A DNA stretch of 64,000 bases, from the NCBI GenBank assembly GCA_040754295.1, contig JBFMCQ010000011.1, positions 1-64,000 on the forward strand, written 5' to 3'. Below the pieces are notes generated by a model that was given only the letters and a program-made list of their open reading frames with translations, did no database searches and was not told where the DNA came from. Numbering within the stretch: position 1 is the stretch's first letter; each line of letters starts with the position of its first letter. Below, one piece after another: positions 9,339 through 19,715 of this stretch. A program made the translations under genes and the position numbers. The DNA is from Solimonas sp040754295 (GTDB taxonomy: Bacteria; Pseudomonadota; Gammaproteobacteria; Nevskiales; Nevskiaceae).

Positions 9339-9485
9339 ATGACGTTCCTGCGCCTCTCCTTGCTGTCCGCGCTCCTGCTCGCCGCCTGCGGGCAGGCCGG
9401 TCCCCTGTATCTGCCCGACACCGAGCCGGCACCGACGCCCGCCGCAACCCCGGCGCCGTCGCCAACGCCGCCATCCGCACGCTGA
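9339..9485 (+). CDS. lptM: LPS assembly lipoprotein LptM (YifL-like)
   Basis: A 48-aa lipoprotein. It has a short hydrophobic signal, the lipobox LLAAC and, directly after the cysteine, CGQAGPLYLPD, which matches the conserved CGxKGPLYxP start of LptM/YifL. The remainder is a Thr/Pro/Ala-rich linker. LptM stabilises the outer-membrane LptD/LptE translocon in enterobacteria. The position immediately upstream of lysA is the usual one for this small gene. The ATG at 9339 is chosen because the signal peptide begins there. Confidence 0.85.
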   Translation: MTFLRLSLLSALLLAACGQAGPLYLPDTEPAPTPAATPAPSPTPPSAR

Positions 9486-9498
9486 GGACGACGCAGAC

Positions 9499-10746
9499 GT
9501 GGATCATTTCGAGCTCCGCGACGGCCGCCTGCACGCCGAGGACGTCGCCGTCGCCGACATCGCCGCGCGCTTCGGCACGCCGTGCTACGTCTACTCGCGC
9601 GCGACGCTGACGCGCCACTACCGCGCCTTCGACGACGCGCTTGCCGGCACCGATCACTTCGTCTGCTACGCGGTCAAGGCCAACTCGAACCTTGCCGTGC
9701 TGCAGCTGCTCGCGCGCCTGGGCGCCGGCTTCGACATCGTTTCCGGCGGCGAGCTCTACCGCGTACTGCGCGCCGGCGGCGATGCGTCGAAGATCGTGTT
9801 CTCCGGTGTGGGCAAGCGCGAGGACGAGATGCGTGCGGCGCTCGAGGCCGGCATCTACTGCTTCAACGTCGAGTCCGCGTTCGAACTCGATGCGCTCGAC
9901 GCGCTCGCGCGCTCGATGAACCGGCGCGCGCCGATCGCGCTGCGGGTCAATCCGGACGTCGACGCGAAGACGCACCCGTACATCTCCACCGGGCTGAAGA
10001 AGAACAAGTTCGGCGTCGACATCGCCACCGCCGAAGCCTTGTACGCCGAGGCGGCGACGCGTGCGGGCATCGAGATCGTCGGCGTAGCCAGCCATATCGG
10101 CTCGCAGCTGCTCGAGATCGCGCCGTTCCTCGACGCGCTCGACCGCGTGCTCGCGCTCGTCGACCGTCTGCAGGTGCGCGGCATCCGTCTGCGCCACATC
10201 GACGTCGGCGGCGGGCTGGGCGTGCGCTACAGGGACGAAACGCCGCCGGAGCCGCGCGACTGGGCGCTGGCGATCAAGCCGCAGCTCGCCGCGCGCGGCC
10301 TGCGCATTCTCACCGAGCCGGGCCGTGCGATCGCCGGCAACGCCGGCATCCTGGTCACGCGCGTGCTCGGGCTCAAGCCCGGCGCGGAGAAGGCCTTCGC
10401 GATCGTCGACGCGGCGATGAACGACCTGTTGCGGCCGACGCTGTATCAGGCGTGGATGAGTATCGTGCCGGTGACGCCGCGCAGCGACGTGCCGGCGCAG
10501 CGCTACGACGTCGTCGGCCCGGTCTGCGAGACCGGCGACTGGATCGGCAAGGACCGCGAGCTCGCGATCGCGCCCGGGGATCTGCTCGCGGTGCGCACCG
10601 CCGGCGCCTACGGCTTCGTGATGTCGTCGAACTACAACACGCGGCCGCGCGCGGCCGAGGTCATGGTCGACGGCGCGCGCGCGCATCTGGTGCGCGCACG
10701 CGAGACGCTGGACGACCTCGTCCGCGGCGAGCAGCTGCTGCCATGA
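9499..10746 (+). CDS. lysA: Diaminopimelate decarboxylase LysA
   Basis: A PLP-dependent fold-III decarboxylase of 415 aa that makes L-lysine from meso-diaminopimelate, the last step of lysine biosynthesis. The PLP lysine is Lys60 in FVCYAVKANSN. Other motifs are GAGFDIVSGGEL, SHIGSQLLE, DVGGGLGVRY, EPGRAIAGNAG and the CETGDWIG active-site loop contributed across the dimer. It begins 13 bp after lptM, so it is probably in the same transcript. Length is normal. Confidence 0.95.
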   Translation: MDHFELRDGRLHAEDVAVADIAARFGTPCYVYSRATLTRHYRAFDDALAGTDHFVCYAVKANSNLAVLQLLARLGAGFDIVSGGELYRVLRAGGDASKIVFSGVGKREDEMRAALEAGIYCFNVESAFELDALDALARSMNRRAPIALRVNPDVDAKTHPYISTGLKKNKFGVDIATAEALYAEAATRAGIEIVGVASHIGSQLLEIAPFLDALDRVLALVDRLQVRGIRLRHIDVGGGLGVRYRDETPPEPRDWALAIKPQLAARGLRILTEPGRAIAGNAGILVTRVLGLKPGAEKAFAIVDAAMNDLLRPTLYQAWMSIVPVTPRSDVPAQRYDVVGPVCETGDWIGKDRELAIAPGDLLAVRTAGAYGFVMSSNYNTRPRAAEVMVDGARAHLVRARETLDDLVRGEQLLP

Positions 10747-10852
10747 GCATTCATTCAGCGGCGCCCCCCGGCGGCGACCGGCCCGACAACGGCGGCGGCA
10801 GCTCGCGGGCCGCACGCTGCAGAGAAACACCGGCGCCCCGCATGTTCTGCAG

Positions 10853-10873
10853 CCTGCAACCTGCGACCTGCAA
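10853..10873 (+). repeat. Heptanucleotide tandem repeat (CCTGCRA)x3
   Basis: Three consecutive 7-mers, CCTGCAA, CCTGCGA and CCTGCAA, in the lysA-polA gap about 25 bp before the polA start region. Non-coding. The same 7-bp unit length recurs in a different repeat inside waaA. Confidence 0.6.
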
Positions 10874-10897
10874 CCGCTCTTCAAGCATGCAGTCGAG

Positions 10898-13666
<2,769 letters not shown>

Positions 13667-13794
13667 ACGGAATTTTGTTTGGACGCGGCGAAAAAATCGC
13701 CAACTGACCGATAAGTAGGTGCGGATAAACCACTGATTTAAAAAGATTCACCTGAGGTTCAGCGGGCGGGCCACGCCGGCCGTGCGATCCGCAT

Positions 13795-13824
13795 TTGAAC
13801 TTCCGCGCAGCGGCCCCATCTAAT
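13795..13824 (+). promoter_or_regulatory. Sigma70-type promoter for the polA-linked small RNA
   Basis: TTGAAC (13795-13800), an 18-bp spacer and TCTAAT (13819-13824). The -10 matches the consensus at 5 of 6 positions. The predicted start point near 13831 begins exactly at the first predicted hairpin of the RNA. Confidence 0.55.
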
Positions 13825-13830
13825 CTTTCG

Positions 13831-13946
13831 AGCGGTGATGCTCCCCTGTCCCGCTCTCCGCCTCACTCCCTGGGCGGATCCGGCATCCCCCAACGCCGGA
13901 AAGCGTCGCCCGGTGGCTTCCCCCCAAAGCCACCGGGACTTTTTTT
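13831..13946 (+). ncRNA. Candidate sX13-like small RNA with C-rich hairpin loops
   Basis: About 116 nt from the predicted start to the end of a T7 tract. Four consecutive hairpins can be drawn by eye: AGCGG/CCGCT with CTCCCC in its loop; TCCGCC/GGCGGA with loop TCACTCCCTG; TCCGGC/GCCGGA with loop ATCCCCCAAC; and the terminator stem with a CCCCCC loop. C-rich loops presented on hairpins, a length near 115 nt and a site directly downstream of polA are features of the Xanthomonas small RNA sX13 as I recall it; Spot 42 and ErsA occupy the same polA-engB position in other gammaproteobacteria. Such loops would pair with G-rich ribosome-binding sites. The type assignment is inference from structure and position, not alignment. 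Confidence 0.65.
13909..13946 (+). terminator. Rho-independent terminator of the small RNA
   Basis: The stem CCCGGTGGCTT / AAGCCACCGGG is closed by a C-rich loop and followed by seven T residues (13940-13946). This is the strongest intrinsic terminator in the window and defines the RNA 3' end. Confidence 0.85.
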
Positions 13947-13999
13947 GCCCGTCATATGATACGGACGGCAAAAACGCCTGGTTCTTCGGGATCGACGCA

Positions 14000-14265
14000 A
14001 TGCGTCCCGCCGAGATTCGATATGTGCGAAGCGGCAGCGCGAGGATCGCCTACCGGGTCGTAGGCAGGGTTCGCTCGACCTCGTCCTTGTGCCGGGCTTT
14101 CTCTCGAATCTCGACATCCTGCCGGAAGATCCGGGCTACGGGCGTCTCGTCAAGCGGCTGTCCGCCTTCGGCCGGCTGGATGGGGGACGTCGACAGCGTT
14201 GCGGACCTGATCGAAGAGTTCCTTACCGGCGCGCGCCCCGCCGCCGATCGCAACCGTGCAGGCCT
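14000..14265 (+). pseudogene. Remnant of an alpha/beta-hydrolase - adenylate cyclase fusion gene
   Basis: Three pieces match, in order, the family in which an alpha/beta hydrolase precedes a class III cyclase. MRPAEIRYVRSGSARIAYRVV starts at 14000. After a frame change near 14066, SLDLVLVPGFLSNLDIL runs on to DPGYGRLVKRLSAFGR, ending near 14173. DVDSVADLIEEFLTGARPA, the hydrolase end, follows at about 14186-14245. The first frame change is explained by loss of one G in a G-run. Between the last two pieces most of the hydrolase is missing, and the cyclase domain is absent. No intact product is possible. Identification is from memory of the family and has not been aligned. Confidence 0.6.
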
Positions 14266-14294
14266 GGGACGAGTAGCCACGACATGGACACCGC

Positions 14295-14414
14295 ATGGCC
14301 GCGCCGCGCCGTGTGCGCTTCACCACCGCGCCGGGCGGCAGCCGCTTTTGCCACGCCCGCGAGGCGCCGTTCCAGCTCATCATCGAGGCAAGGCGCTGGG
14401 GAGGAACACCATGA
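14295..14414 (+). pseudogene. Short coding remnant coupled to the next fragment
   Basis: The open frame MAAPRRVRFTTAPGGSRF... gives 39 codons, ends APFQLIIEARRW-GGTP, and its stop overlaps the next start as ATGA. Codon use is GC3-rich like real genes of this chromosome. I do not recognise the family. The stop-start coupling suggests the tail of a once longer gene in an operon with the following fragment. Confidence 0.3.
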
Positions 14415-14494
14415 GCGGCGAGACGTTCTACCACGAGGGCAATCGCGGCCTGCAGGACCGCTTCGAGAGCCGGCGCATCGCCTTCAAGGGCTGA
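14411..14494 (+). pseudogene. N-terminal remnant of a pyridoxamine 5'-phosphate oxidase-like protein
   Basis: Only 27 codons remain: GETFYHEGNRGLQDRFESRR and a few residues more. This matches the typical start (FYHEGxRxLQDxFDxRRLA) of small flavin-binding pyridoxamine-phosphate-oxidase-family proteins of about 150-200 aa. It ends abruptly before a short (CGTTGA)n repeat at 14496-14519 and the 3' end of the convergent c-di-GMP gene. Truncated and presumably non-functional. Confidence 0.5.
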
Positions 14495-14553
14495 GCGTTA
14501 GCGTTGACGTTGACGTTGACCAGCGAAGCAGAACGCCTGTCCTGGGCGCGCCC

Positions 14554-16662
14554 TTACGTCATCATCGGGCCGAATTTGTTCACGGCGCTGCCTTGCGCGT
14601 AGTCGACGCCGGATGCGCGCAACAGTGACAGCGCCGATTCCGATTCGATGTTGATCGCCGCGGTTTTGCGGCCGAGCAGATGTGCCGCCTCGCAGATCCA
14701 CTCCAGGTGTGCGCGGTCGAGCGGATCGGTCTCGATGTTGCGCGTGACGCTGGGGTGGATCTTCATGTAGTCGATCGGCAGATGGCGCAGCTGGGTGATG
14801 CCGGTCGTCGTGTGGCAGCGGTCGAGTGCGAAGCGCACGCCGGTCGGCCGCAGCTGTTCCATGAAGCGCTGCACCACCGAGCTCTGGCTGACGGAAAACG
14901 CTTCGTCGATCTCGAAGCACAGCCGCTCCGCGGGCACCTCGGAGCCGGCGATTGCCTCGAACGCCGCGGCTGCGAACGAGCCTTCGAGCAGCGTCTGCGG
15001 CGCCAGGTTGAGGCTCACGACCGCATGCGTGTCGAACAGCCGGCGGTTGCGGTGCAGTGCGTCGAGCAGGTGGGTTAGCGCCCACCGGTCGACGCGGTGC
15101 GACTCACGTAGCCGCTCGATCGCCGGCAGGTAGTAACCCGGCTCGAGCCACACGCCGTCGTCGTCCTCGACGCGGATGAAGAACTCGGCGAGCGGCGGAT
15201 GCGGCGGCTGGTGCAGCGAGCGCAGTTCCTGCGAGATCAGGTGCGCGCGGCCGTTCTCGAGCCGCGGCAGCAGCCATTCGAGCCAGCTCTGGTCGTCGCG
15301 CCGGCGCGCCGTGGCCGCTTCGTCGGGCACGCGCTGCAGCACGCGGTTGCCGCCCCTGCGCTTGGCCTCTGCGAGCAGCGACTCGGCGGCGCCGAGCAGC
15401 TCCGAGCGGCCTGCCGTTTCGCGGTCGATCGGCAGCACGGCGATGCTGAACGTGCACGCGACGCGCTTGCTCTCCCAGACCAGCTCGTTGGCTTCGGCGT
15501 GCGCGCGCACGCGCTCCGCGATCTGCAGCGCGGCCGCTTCGTCGCGGCCGACGAGCAGTGCGGCGAAGCGGTTGTTGGAGCTGCGATACCCGGTGGCGGC
15601 ATCGGCGAGCGCGAGCGCGAAGTTCTTCGCCGCGTGCCACAGCGCCTGCTCGCCGGCCCAGTAGCCGGCCTGGTCGTTGATGCGGTCGAGATCGTCGACG
15701 CGCAGGTACAGCATCATGTGCTGCGCGCCGGTGGCCTTGGCTTCGGCGATCAGCTCGTCGAGCCGGCGCTCGAACGGCTCCCGCGACAGGAGTTTCGCCG
15801 CCCAGTCGTGCATGTCCGCCTCGCTTAGTGTCAGCGAACGCGGTGCCGCGGCTTCGTCCGGCGATTGCGCATCGGCGCGACTGAAGCGGATCGTGCTGCC
15901 GATCGCCCGTCCGCTGCCGTCGACGATCGCGCCGGTGGTGACGAACACCGGCACCGGCTCGTTTTCGTGATTGACCAGCACCGCCTGCCGGATCTGCGGA
16001 ATCGCCGAGTGCGAGCCGAGCGCGCGGTCGAGGAAGTTGCGCAGCGGATGCTCGCGGAACTGCTCCAAGCCTTCCTGGAACAGCGGCGCGATGTCGTCGA
16101 AGCGCTTGCCGATCAGGCTTTCGCGCGGGCAGCGCAGCAGCGTCGCCGCCGCGGGGCTGGCGCCGAGCACCGCGCCGCTGCCGTCGGTCAGCAGGATCGG
16201 GTCCTGGGCGATGCTGAGCACGGCGTCGCGGGTACGCAGCAGCGCCTGCTGCTCGAGGCTGAGCTTGGACAGCTTGTCGCGGATGCCGCGGTTCATCTGC
16301 AGCATCGCGTTGAGCTGCTCGGAGCGCTTGTCCAGCTCCACGCGCAGGGCTTCACTCTCGTGGGGCGGTGCACTACCGACGCGCCGTGTACGGCGCGTCC
16401 GCAGGTCGCGCAGCAGCCGCAGCAGTGGTCGCCTCACGGTGATCCACCAGACGACAAAGCCGACGACGAGGAACAGCAGCGCCTGCGTCGCCGCGTGCAC
16501 GCGGATGAGCCTGCGCTCCGCGGCATCGGCGGTCAGCGCCGGCTCCAGACCGAAGCGCAGCAGCGCGGCGCCGAGCACGGCGCAGACCGCGAGCAGCGTC
16601 AGCCAGGTGCGCAGCCAGCGGCTGCGCCTGCGTCCGACGAGTCGAGCCAGCGTTGCAGACAT
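14554..16662 (-). CDS. Membrane PAS / degenerate GGDEF-EAL domain protein
   Basis: A 702-aa protein with two transmembrane segments (about residues 16-36 and 60-80), a coiled linker (100-140), a PAS domain (about 145-260), a GGDEF-like domain (about 300-440) and an EAL-like domain (about 455-700). Both catalytic domains look inactive. The GGDEF signature is replaced by SSNNRFA, and the EAL start, normally YEALLR, reads FFIRVEDDDG. In the EAL half, SLNLAPQTL, CFEIDE, DYMKI and AQGS persist, but DDFG is replaced by LDRCHT. It may therefore act as a c-di-GMP effector or scaffold. The ATG at 16662 has AAAGGGGG five bases upstream; a GTG at 16668 overlaps the engB stop. It is probably co-transcribed with engB. 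Confidence 0.85.
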   Translation of the reverse strand: MSATLARLVGRRRSRWLRTWLTLLAVCAVLGAALLRFGLEPALTADAAERRLIRVHAATQALLFLVVGFVVWWITVRRPLLRLLRDLRTRRTRRVGSAPPHESEALRVELDKRSEQLNAMLQMNRGIRDKLSKLSLEQQALLRTRDAVLSIAQDPILLTDGSGAVLGASPAAATLLRCPRESLIGKRFDDIAPLFQEGLEQFREHPLRNFLDRALGSHSAIPQIRQAVLVNHENEPVPVFVTTGAIVDGSGRAIGSTIRFSRADAQSPDEAAAPRSLTLSEADMHDWAAKLLSREPFERRLDELIAEAKATGAQHMMLYLRVDDLDRINDQAGYWAGEQALWHAAKNFALALADAATGYRSSNNRFAALLVGRDEAAALQIAERVRAHAEANELVWESKRVACTFSIAVLPIDRETAGRSELLGAAESLLAEAKRRGGNRVLQRVPDEAATARRRDDQSWLEWLLPRLENGRAHLISQELRSLHQPPHPPLAEFFIRVEDDDGVWLEPGYYLPAIERLRESHRVDRWALTHLLDALHRNRRLFDTHAVVSLNLAPQTLLEGSFAAAAFEAIAGSEVPAERLCFEIDEAFSVSQSSVVQRFMEQLRPTGVRFALDRCHTTTGITQLRHLPIDYMKIHPSVTRNIETDPLDRAHLEWICEAAHLLGRKTAAINIESESALSLLRASGVDYAQGSAVNKFGPMMT

Positions 16663-16664
16663 CG

Positions 16665-17276
16665 TCACCCCCTTTCGCCTGCCAGCAGCGCGCTGCAGCG
16701 CGCGCGCAGCTCGTCGAGGCCGAGATCAGTCTGCGCGGAGAATAGCTGGATGCTGATGTCGCTGCGCGCCGGCAGCCGCTTGCGCGCGGCGAGCAGGGTG
16801 TTTTTCGCCGCGCCGAACCCGAGCTTGTCCGCCTTGGTCAGCACCAGATGGCACGGCAGGCCGCGGCTCACCGCCCAGTCGAGCATCTGCAGGTCGAGCG
16901 GCATCAAGGGATGGCGTGCGTCCATGATCTGCACGATGCCGCAGAGATTCGCGCGCTGCTCGAAGTAACGGCCAATCAGCTCGCCCCAGTCGCGGCGCAG
17001 ATCCTTGGACACCTTGGCGAAACCGTAGCCCGGCAGGTCGACGAAGCGCCCGCCGGGTACGTCGAACAGATTGATCAGCTGCGTGCGGCCCGGCGTCTTG
17101 CTGACCCGGGCCAGCGCGTTCTGGCCGCAGAGGCGGTTGAGCGCGCTCGACTTGCCCGCGTTCGAGCGCCCGGCGAAGGCCAGCTCGGGCAGGCTGTCGG
17201 CAGGCAGCTGCTCGAGGCGCGCGCAGGAGATCAGGAACTGCGCACCGGCAAAGGGGTTCGGGGTCGTCGGGCGCAT
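16665..17276 (-). CDS. engB: Ribosome biogenesis GTPase EngB (YihA/YsxC)
   Basis: A 203-aa TRAFAC GTPase needed for late assembly of the large ribosomal subunit; essential in many bacteria. The G1 P-loop is GRSNAGKS (residues 36-43), the G2 region is KTPGRTQLINLF, G3 is DLPGYGFA and G4 is TKADKLG. Upstream in-frame codons to 17345 exist, but homology starts at MRPTTPNPF (17276), so I use that start. The position after polA and its small RNA, and before cytochrome c4, is the conserved gammaproteobacterial arrangement, here with one extra gene inserted. Confidence 0.93.
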   Translation of the reverse strand: MRPTTPNPFAGAQFLISCARLEQLPADSLPELAFAGRSNAGKSSALNRLCGQNALARVSKTPGRTQLINLFDVPGGRFVDLPGYGFAKVSKDLRRDWGELIGRYFEQRANLCGIVQIMDARHPLMPLDLQMLDWAVSRGLPCHLVLTKADKLGFGAAKNTLLAARKRLPARSDISIQLFSAQTDLGLDELRARCSALLAGERG

Positions 17277-17437
17277 TGGCAGGGCAGGTGTCCGCGCAAG
17301 GATAGCCGGCTGCGCAGCCGGTGTGCCAACCACCGCGCAGGCCATGTAAAATCGCGCGCTGGCTCGCAGTTCAATTCGCCGCGGCGGGAGTAGGGAGCCG
17401 TTTCCCGCGCATCCATCACTCGTGGAGCTTATACGTA

Positions 17438-18076
17438 ATGAAGCATGTTCTGCTGGCTGTCGTCCTGTGCGCGCCGTTCGCGGCGGTCGCGGCCGAAACG
17501 GCCACCGATCCGTTCACGCAGGGCAGCGCCGAAGCAGGCGCGGCCAAGGCGGCGCCGTGCACGGCCTGCCACGGCCCCGCGGGCAATAGCAGCAATCCGC
17601 AATGGCCCAAGCTCGCCGGGCAAGGCTCGCGCTACACCTACGAGCAGCTCAAGGCGTTCAAGGACGGCACGCGCAGCAATCCGCTGATGAGCCCGCAGGC
17701 CGCGGCGCTCTCGGACCAGGACATGCGCGACCTCGCCGCCTACTTCGCGCAGCAGCCGTTCAGCCCCGGTGTCGCCGCCGAGGACGCGGTGGCGATCGCG
17801 CAGCCGCTGTACCGCGCCGGCGATGCGACGCGCGGCATCGCCGCCTGCGCCGCCTGTCACCTGCCGACCGGCGCCGGTGTCGATGCCTCGGCGTTTCCGC
17901 GCATCGGGGGCCAGCACGCCGGCTACGCGGCACAGCGCCTGGCCGCGTACCGCGACGCCGCGCTCGCCGGCGCGAAGATGCCGGGCGGGAACTTCAAGAT
18001 CATGGCCGCGGTCGCAGCCCAGCTCTCCGACGCGGAGATCGAGGCGCTCGCCTCCTATATCAACGGACTGCAGTAG
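17438..18076 (+). CDS. Diheme cytochrome c4
   Basis: A periplasmic 212-aa protein with a signal peptide ending at about AVAA (residues 16-19) and two class-I cytochrome c halves. Each has a heme-binding CxxCH, CTACH at 41-45 and CAACH at 137-141, followed by axial methionines (LMSP near 84 and MPGGN in the second half). Cytochrome c4 transfers electrons to terminal oxidases, notably cbb3 types. Its pairing with dsbA directly downstream is typical. It is divergent from engB, with a TAAAAT box at 17347-17352 as a possible -10. Confidence 0.92.
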   Translation: MKHVLLAVVLCAPFAAVAAETATDPFTQGSAEAGAAKAAPCTACHGPAGNSSNPQWPKLAGQGSRYTYEQLKAFKDGTRSNPLMSPQAAALSDQDMRDLAAYFAQQPFSPGVAAEDAVAIAQPLYRAGDATRGIAACAACHLPTGAGVDASAFPRIGGQHAGYAAQRLAAYRDAALAGAKMPGGNFKIMAAVAAQLSDAEIEALASYINGLQ

Positions 18077-18085
18077 GGAACCGAC

Positions 18086-18742
18086 ATGCGAATTCTGGTC
18101 CGCGGCCTTGCGGCCGCCGTCTTCTCCATGCTTGCGTTTGCGTGCTCGGCGCAGGATGGCGGCGAGAAGTACGACGAGGGCAAGCACTACAAGAAGGTGC
18201 GCGAGGCGCAGGCGCCGGCGGACCCGAAGCGCATCGAAGTGGCCGAGTTCTTCTGGTACGGCTGCCCGCACTGCTACGCGTTCGATCCGGTGATCGAGGC
18301 CTGGGCGGAGAAGCGCCCCGGCGACGTCGACTTCGTGCGCTATCCGGCGACGCTCGGGCGCCCGATCGGCGTGCTGCACGCCAAAGCGTTCTACACTGCC
18401 GAGGCTCTCAATGTCTTCGACGCGATGCACGACGCGCTGTTCGCGGCGATCCACGAGCAGCGCCTGCCGCTGTCCAGCGAGGCGCAGATCCAGGGGCTGT
18501 TCACGAACACCACCGGCGTGCTGCCGGACGTGTTCAACGCGACCTTCAAGGGTTTTTCGGTCGACTCGCGCGTGCGCAAGGCCGAGCAGCTGGCGCAGAG
18601 CTACGGCGTGGTCAGCGTGCCGACGGTGATCGTCGGCGGCAGGTACGTCACCAACGGCACGATGGCTGGCAGCTTCGAGGAGGAGAAGAAAGTCATCGAC
18701 TTCCTCGTTGAGAAGGTGCGCAAGGAACGTGCAGGCGGTTAG
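18086..18742 (+). CDS. dsbA: Thiol:disulfide interchange protein DsbA
   Basis: A 218-aa periplasmic disulfide oxidase with a thioredoxin fold. The active site is CPHC (Cys60-Cys63) within FFWYGCPHCYAF, and the cis-proline loop is VSVPTVIV. The signal peptide ends around residue 20-23. Length and motifs are standard. It starts nine bases after cytochrome c4 with an AGGGA ribosome-binding site, so the two are co-transcribed. DsbA would also serve the many exported cysteine-containing proteins here. Confidence 0.93.
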   Translation: MRILVRGLAAAVFSMLAFACSAQDGGEKYDEGKHYKKVREAQAPADPKRIEVAEFFWYGCPHCYAFDPVIEAWAEKRPGDVDFVRYPATLGRPIGVLHAKAFYTAEALNVFDAMHDALFAAIHEQRLPLSSEAQIQGLFTNTTGVLPDVFNATFKGFSVDSRVRKAEQLAQSYGVVSVPTVIVGGRYVTNGTMAGSFEEEKKVIDFLVEKVRKERAGG

Positions 18743-19715
18743 CGGCAGGTTTCGGACCGGCGGCACCGCCCGGCTCTTCGCCGGGCTTTTTGTTGCGATT
18801 GCCGGCGCAGCGGCGGCCAGGGCGCCGGCCGTGCCGCTCGCCACGGCGGAAATCGCCTGCGAGCTGATCGGCGCGCGCCTGCAGAGCGTCGGCGTCGAGC
18901 AATGCCTGAACGCCGGGCTGCAGATGGCGGACGCCGCGAGCGCGCAGGGGCTGCCGCTGCTCTACCGCGACTACCCCGCGACCTCGCGGCGCACGACGCC
19001 CAAGCGCGTCCTGCTGATCGGCGGCATCCACGGCGATGAGCTGTCGTCGGTGAGCATCGTGTTCCAGTGGATGCGGCGCCTGCAGGCGAGCCGCTTCCAG
19101 CCGTTCCAGTGGCGCGTGCTGCCGTGCTCGAACCCCGACGGCCTGCTGCGGCGGCCGGCGACGCGCGTCAACGCCAACGGTGTCGACCTCAATCGCAACT
19201 TTCCGACGAAAGACTGGAAAAGCGATGCGCTGGCCTACTGGGAGCGGCGCGCCGGGCGCGATCCGCGGCGCTATCCGGGGCCGCACGGGCTGTCCGAGCC
19301 GGAAACCGAGTGGCTCGTGCGCGAGATTCGCGAGTTCAAGCCGGACGTGATCGTCTCGGTGCACGCGCCCTACGGCGTGCTCGACTTCGACGGTCCGCGC
19401 GAGCCGCCGGAGCGCTTCGGCTACTTGCACCTGCACCAGCTCGGCACCTATCCCGGCTCGCTGGGCAACTTCGCCGGCGTCAACATCGGCCTGCCGGTGA
19501 TCACGCTGGAGCTGCCGCATGCCGGCATCATGCCCAGCGCGCAGCAGCAGCAGCGCATCTGGGCAGACATGCTGACCTGGCTCGAGGAAAACCTGCCGGA
19601 AGAGGCGCCGCTGTACTTCCGCCTGGACGCGCATCCGTGGAACGGCGCGACCTGGGAGCCGCCGCTTGCCGCCGGGGGCTTCGGCGCCGTGCGCTACTTC
19701 GATCTCAGCGATTGA
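18729..19715 (+). CDS. M14-family zinc carboxypeptidase / murein peptide amidase-like protein
   Basis: A secreted protein of about 328 aa with an M14 metallopeptidase domain. Zinc ligands and context are GGIHGDELS (H-x-x-E), then SNPDGLLRR and NANGVDLNRNFPT, the third ligand region SVHAPYGVLD and a probable catalytic glutamate in TLELPHA. The closest described relative is MpaA, which cleaves the gamma-D-Glu-diaminopimelate bond of muropeptides, but MpaA is cytoplasmic and this protein has a signal-like N-terminus. No ATG is available: GTG 18729 (after AAGGA) or TTG 18708. It overlaps the dsbA 3' end and, tail to tail, the next gene by 11 bp. Confidence 0.82.
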   Translation: MQAVSGRFRTGGTARLFAGLFVAIAGAAAARAPAVPLATAEIACELIGARLQSVGVEQCLNAGLQMADAASAQGLPLLYRDYPATSRRTTPKRVLLIGGIHGDELSSVSIVFQWMRRLQASRFQPFQWRVLPCSNPDGLLRRPATRVNANGVDLNRNFPTKDWKSDALAYWERRAGRDPRRYPGPHGLSEPETEWLVREIREFKPDVIVSVHAPYGVLDFDGPREPPERFGYLHLHQLGTYPGSLGNFAGVNIGLPVITLELPHAGIMPSAQQQQRIWADMLTWLEENLPEEAPLYFRLDAHPWNGATWEPPLAAGGFGAVRYFDLSD

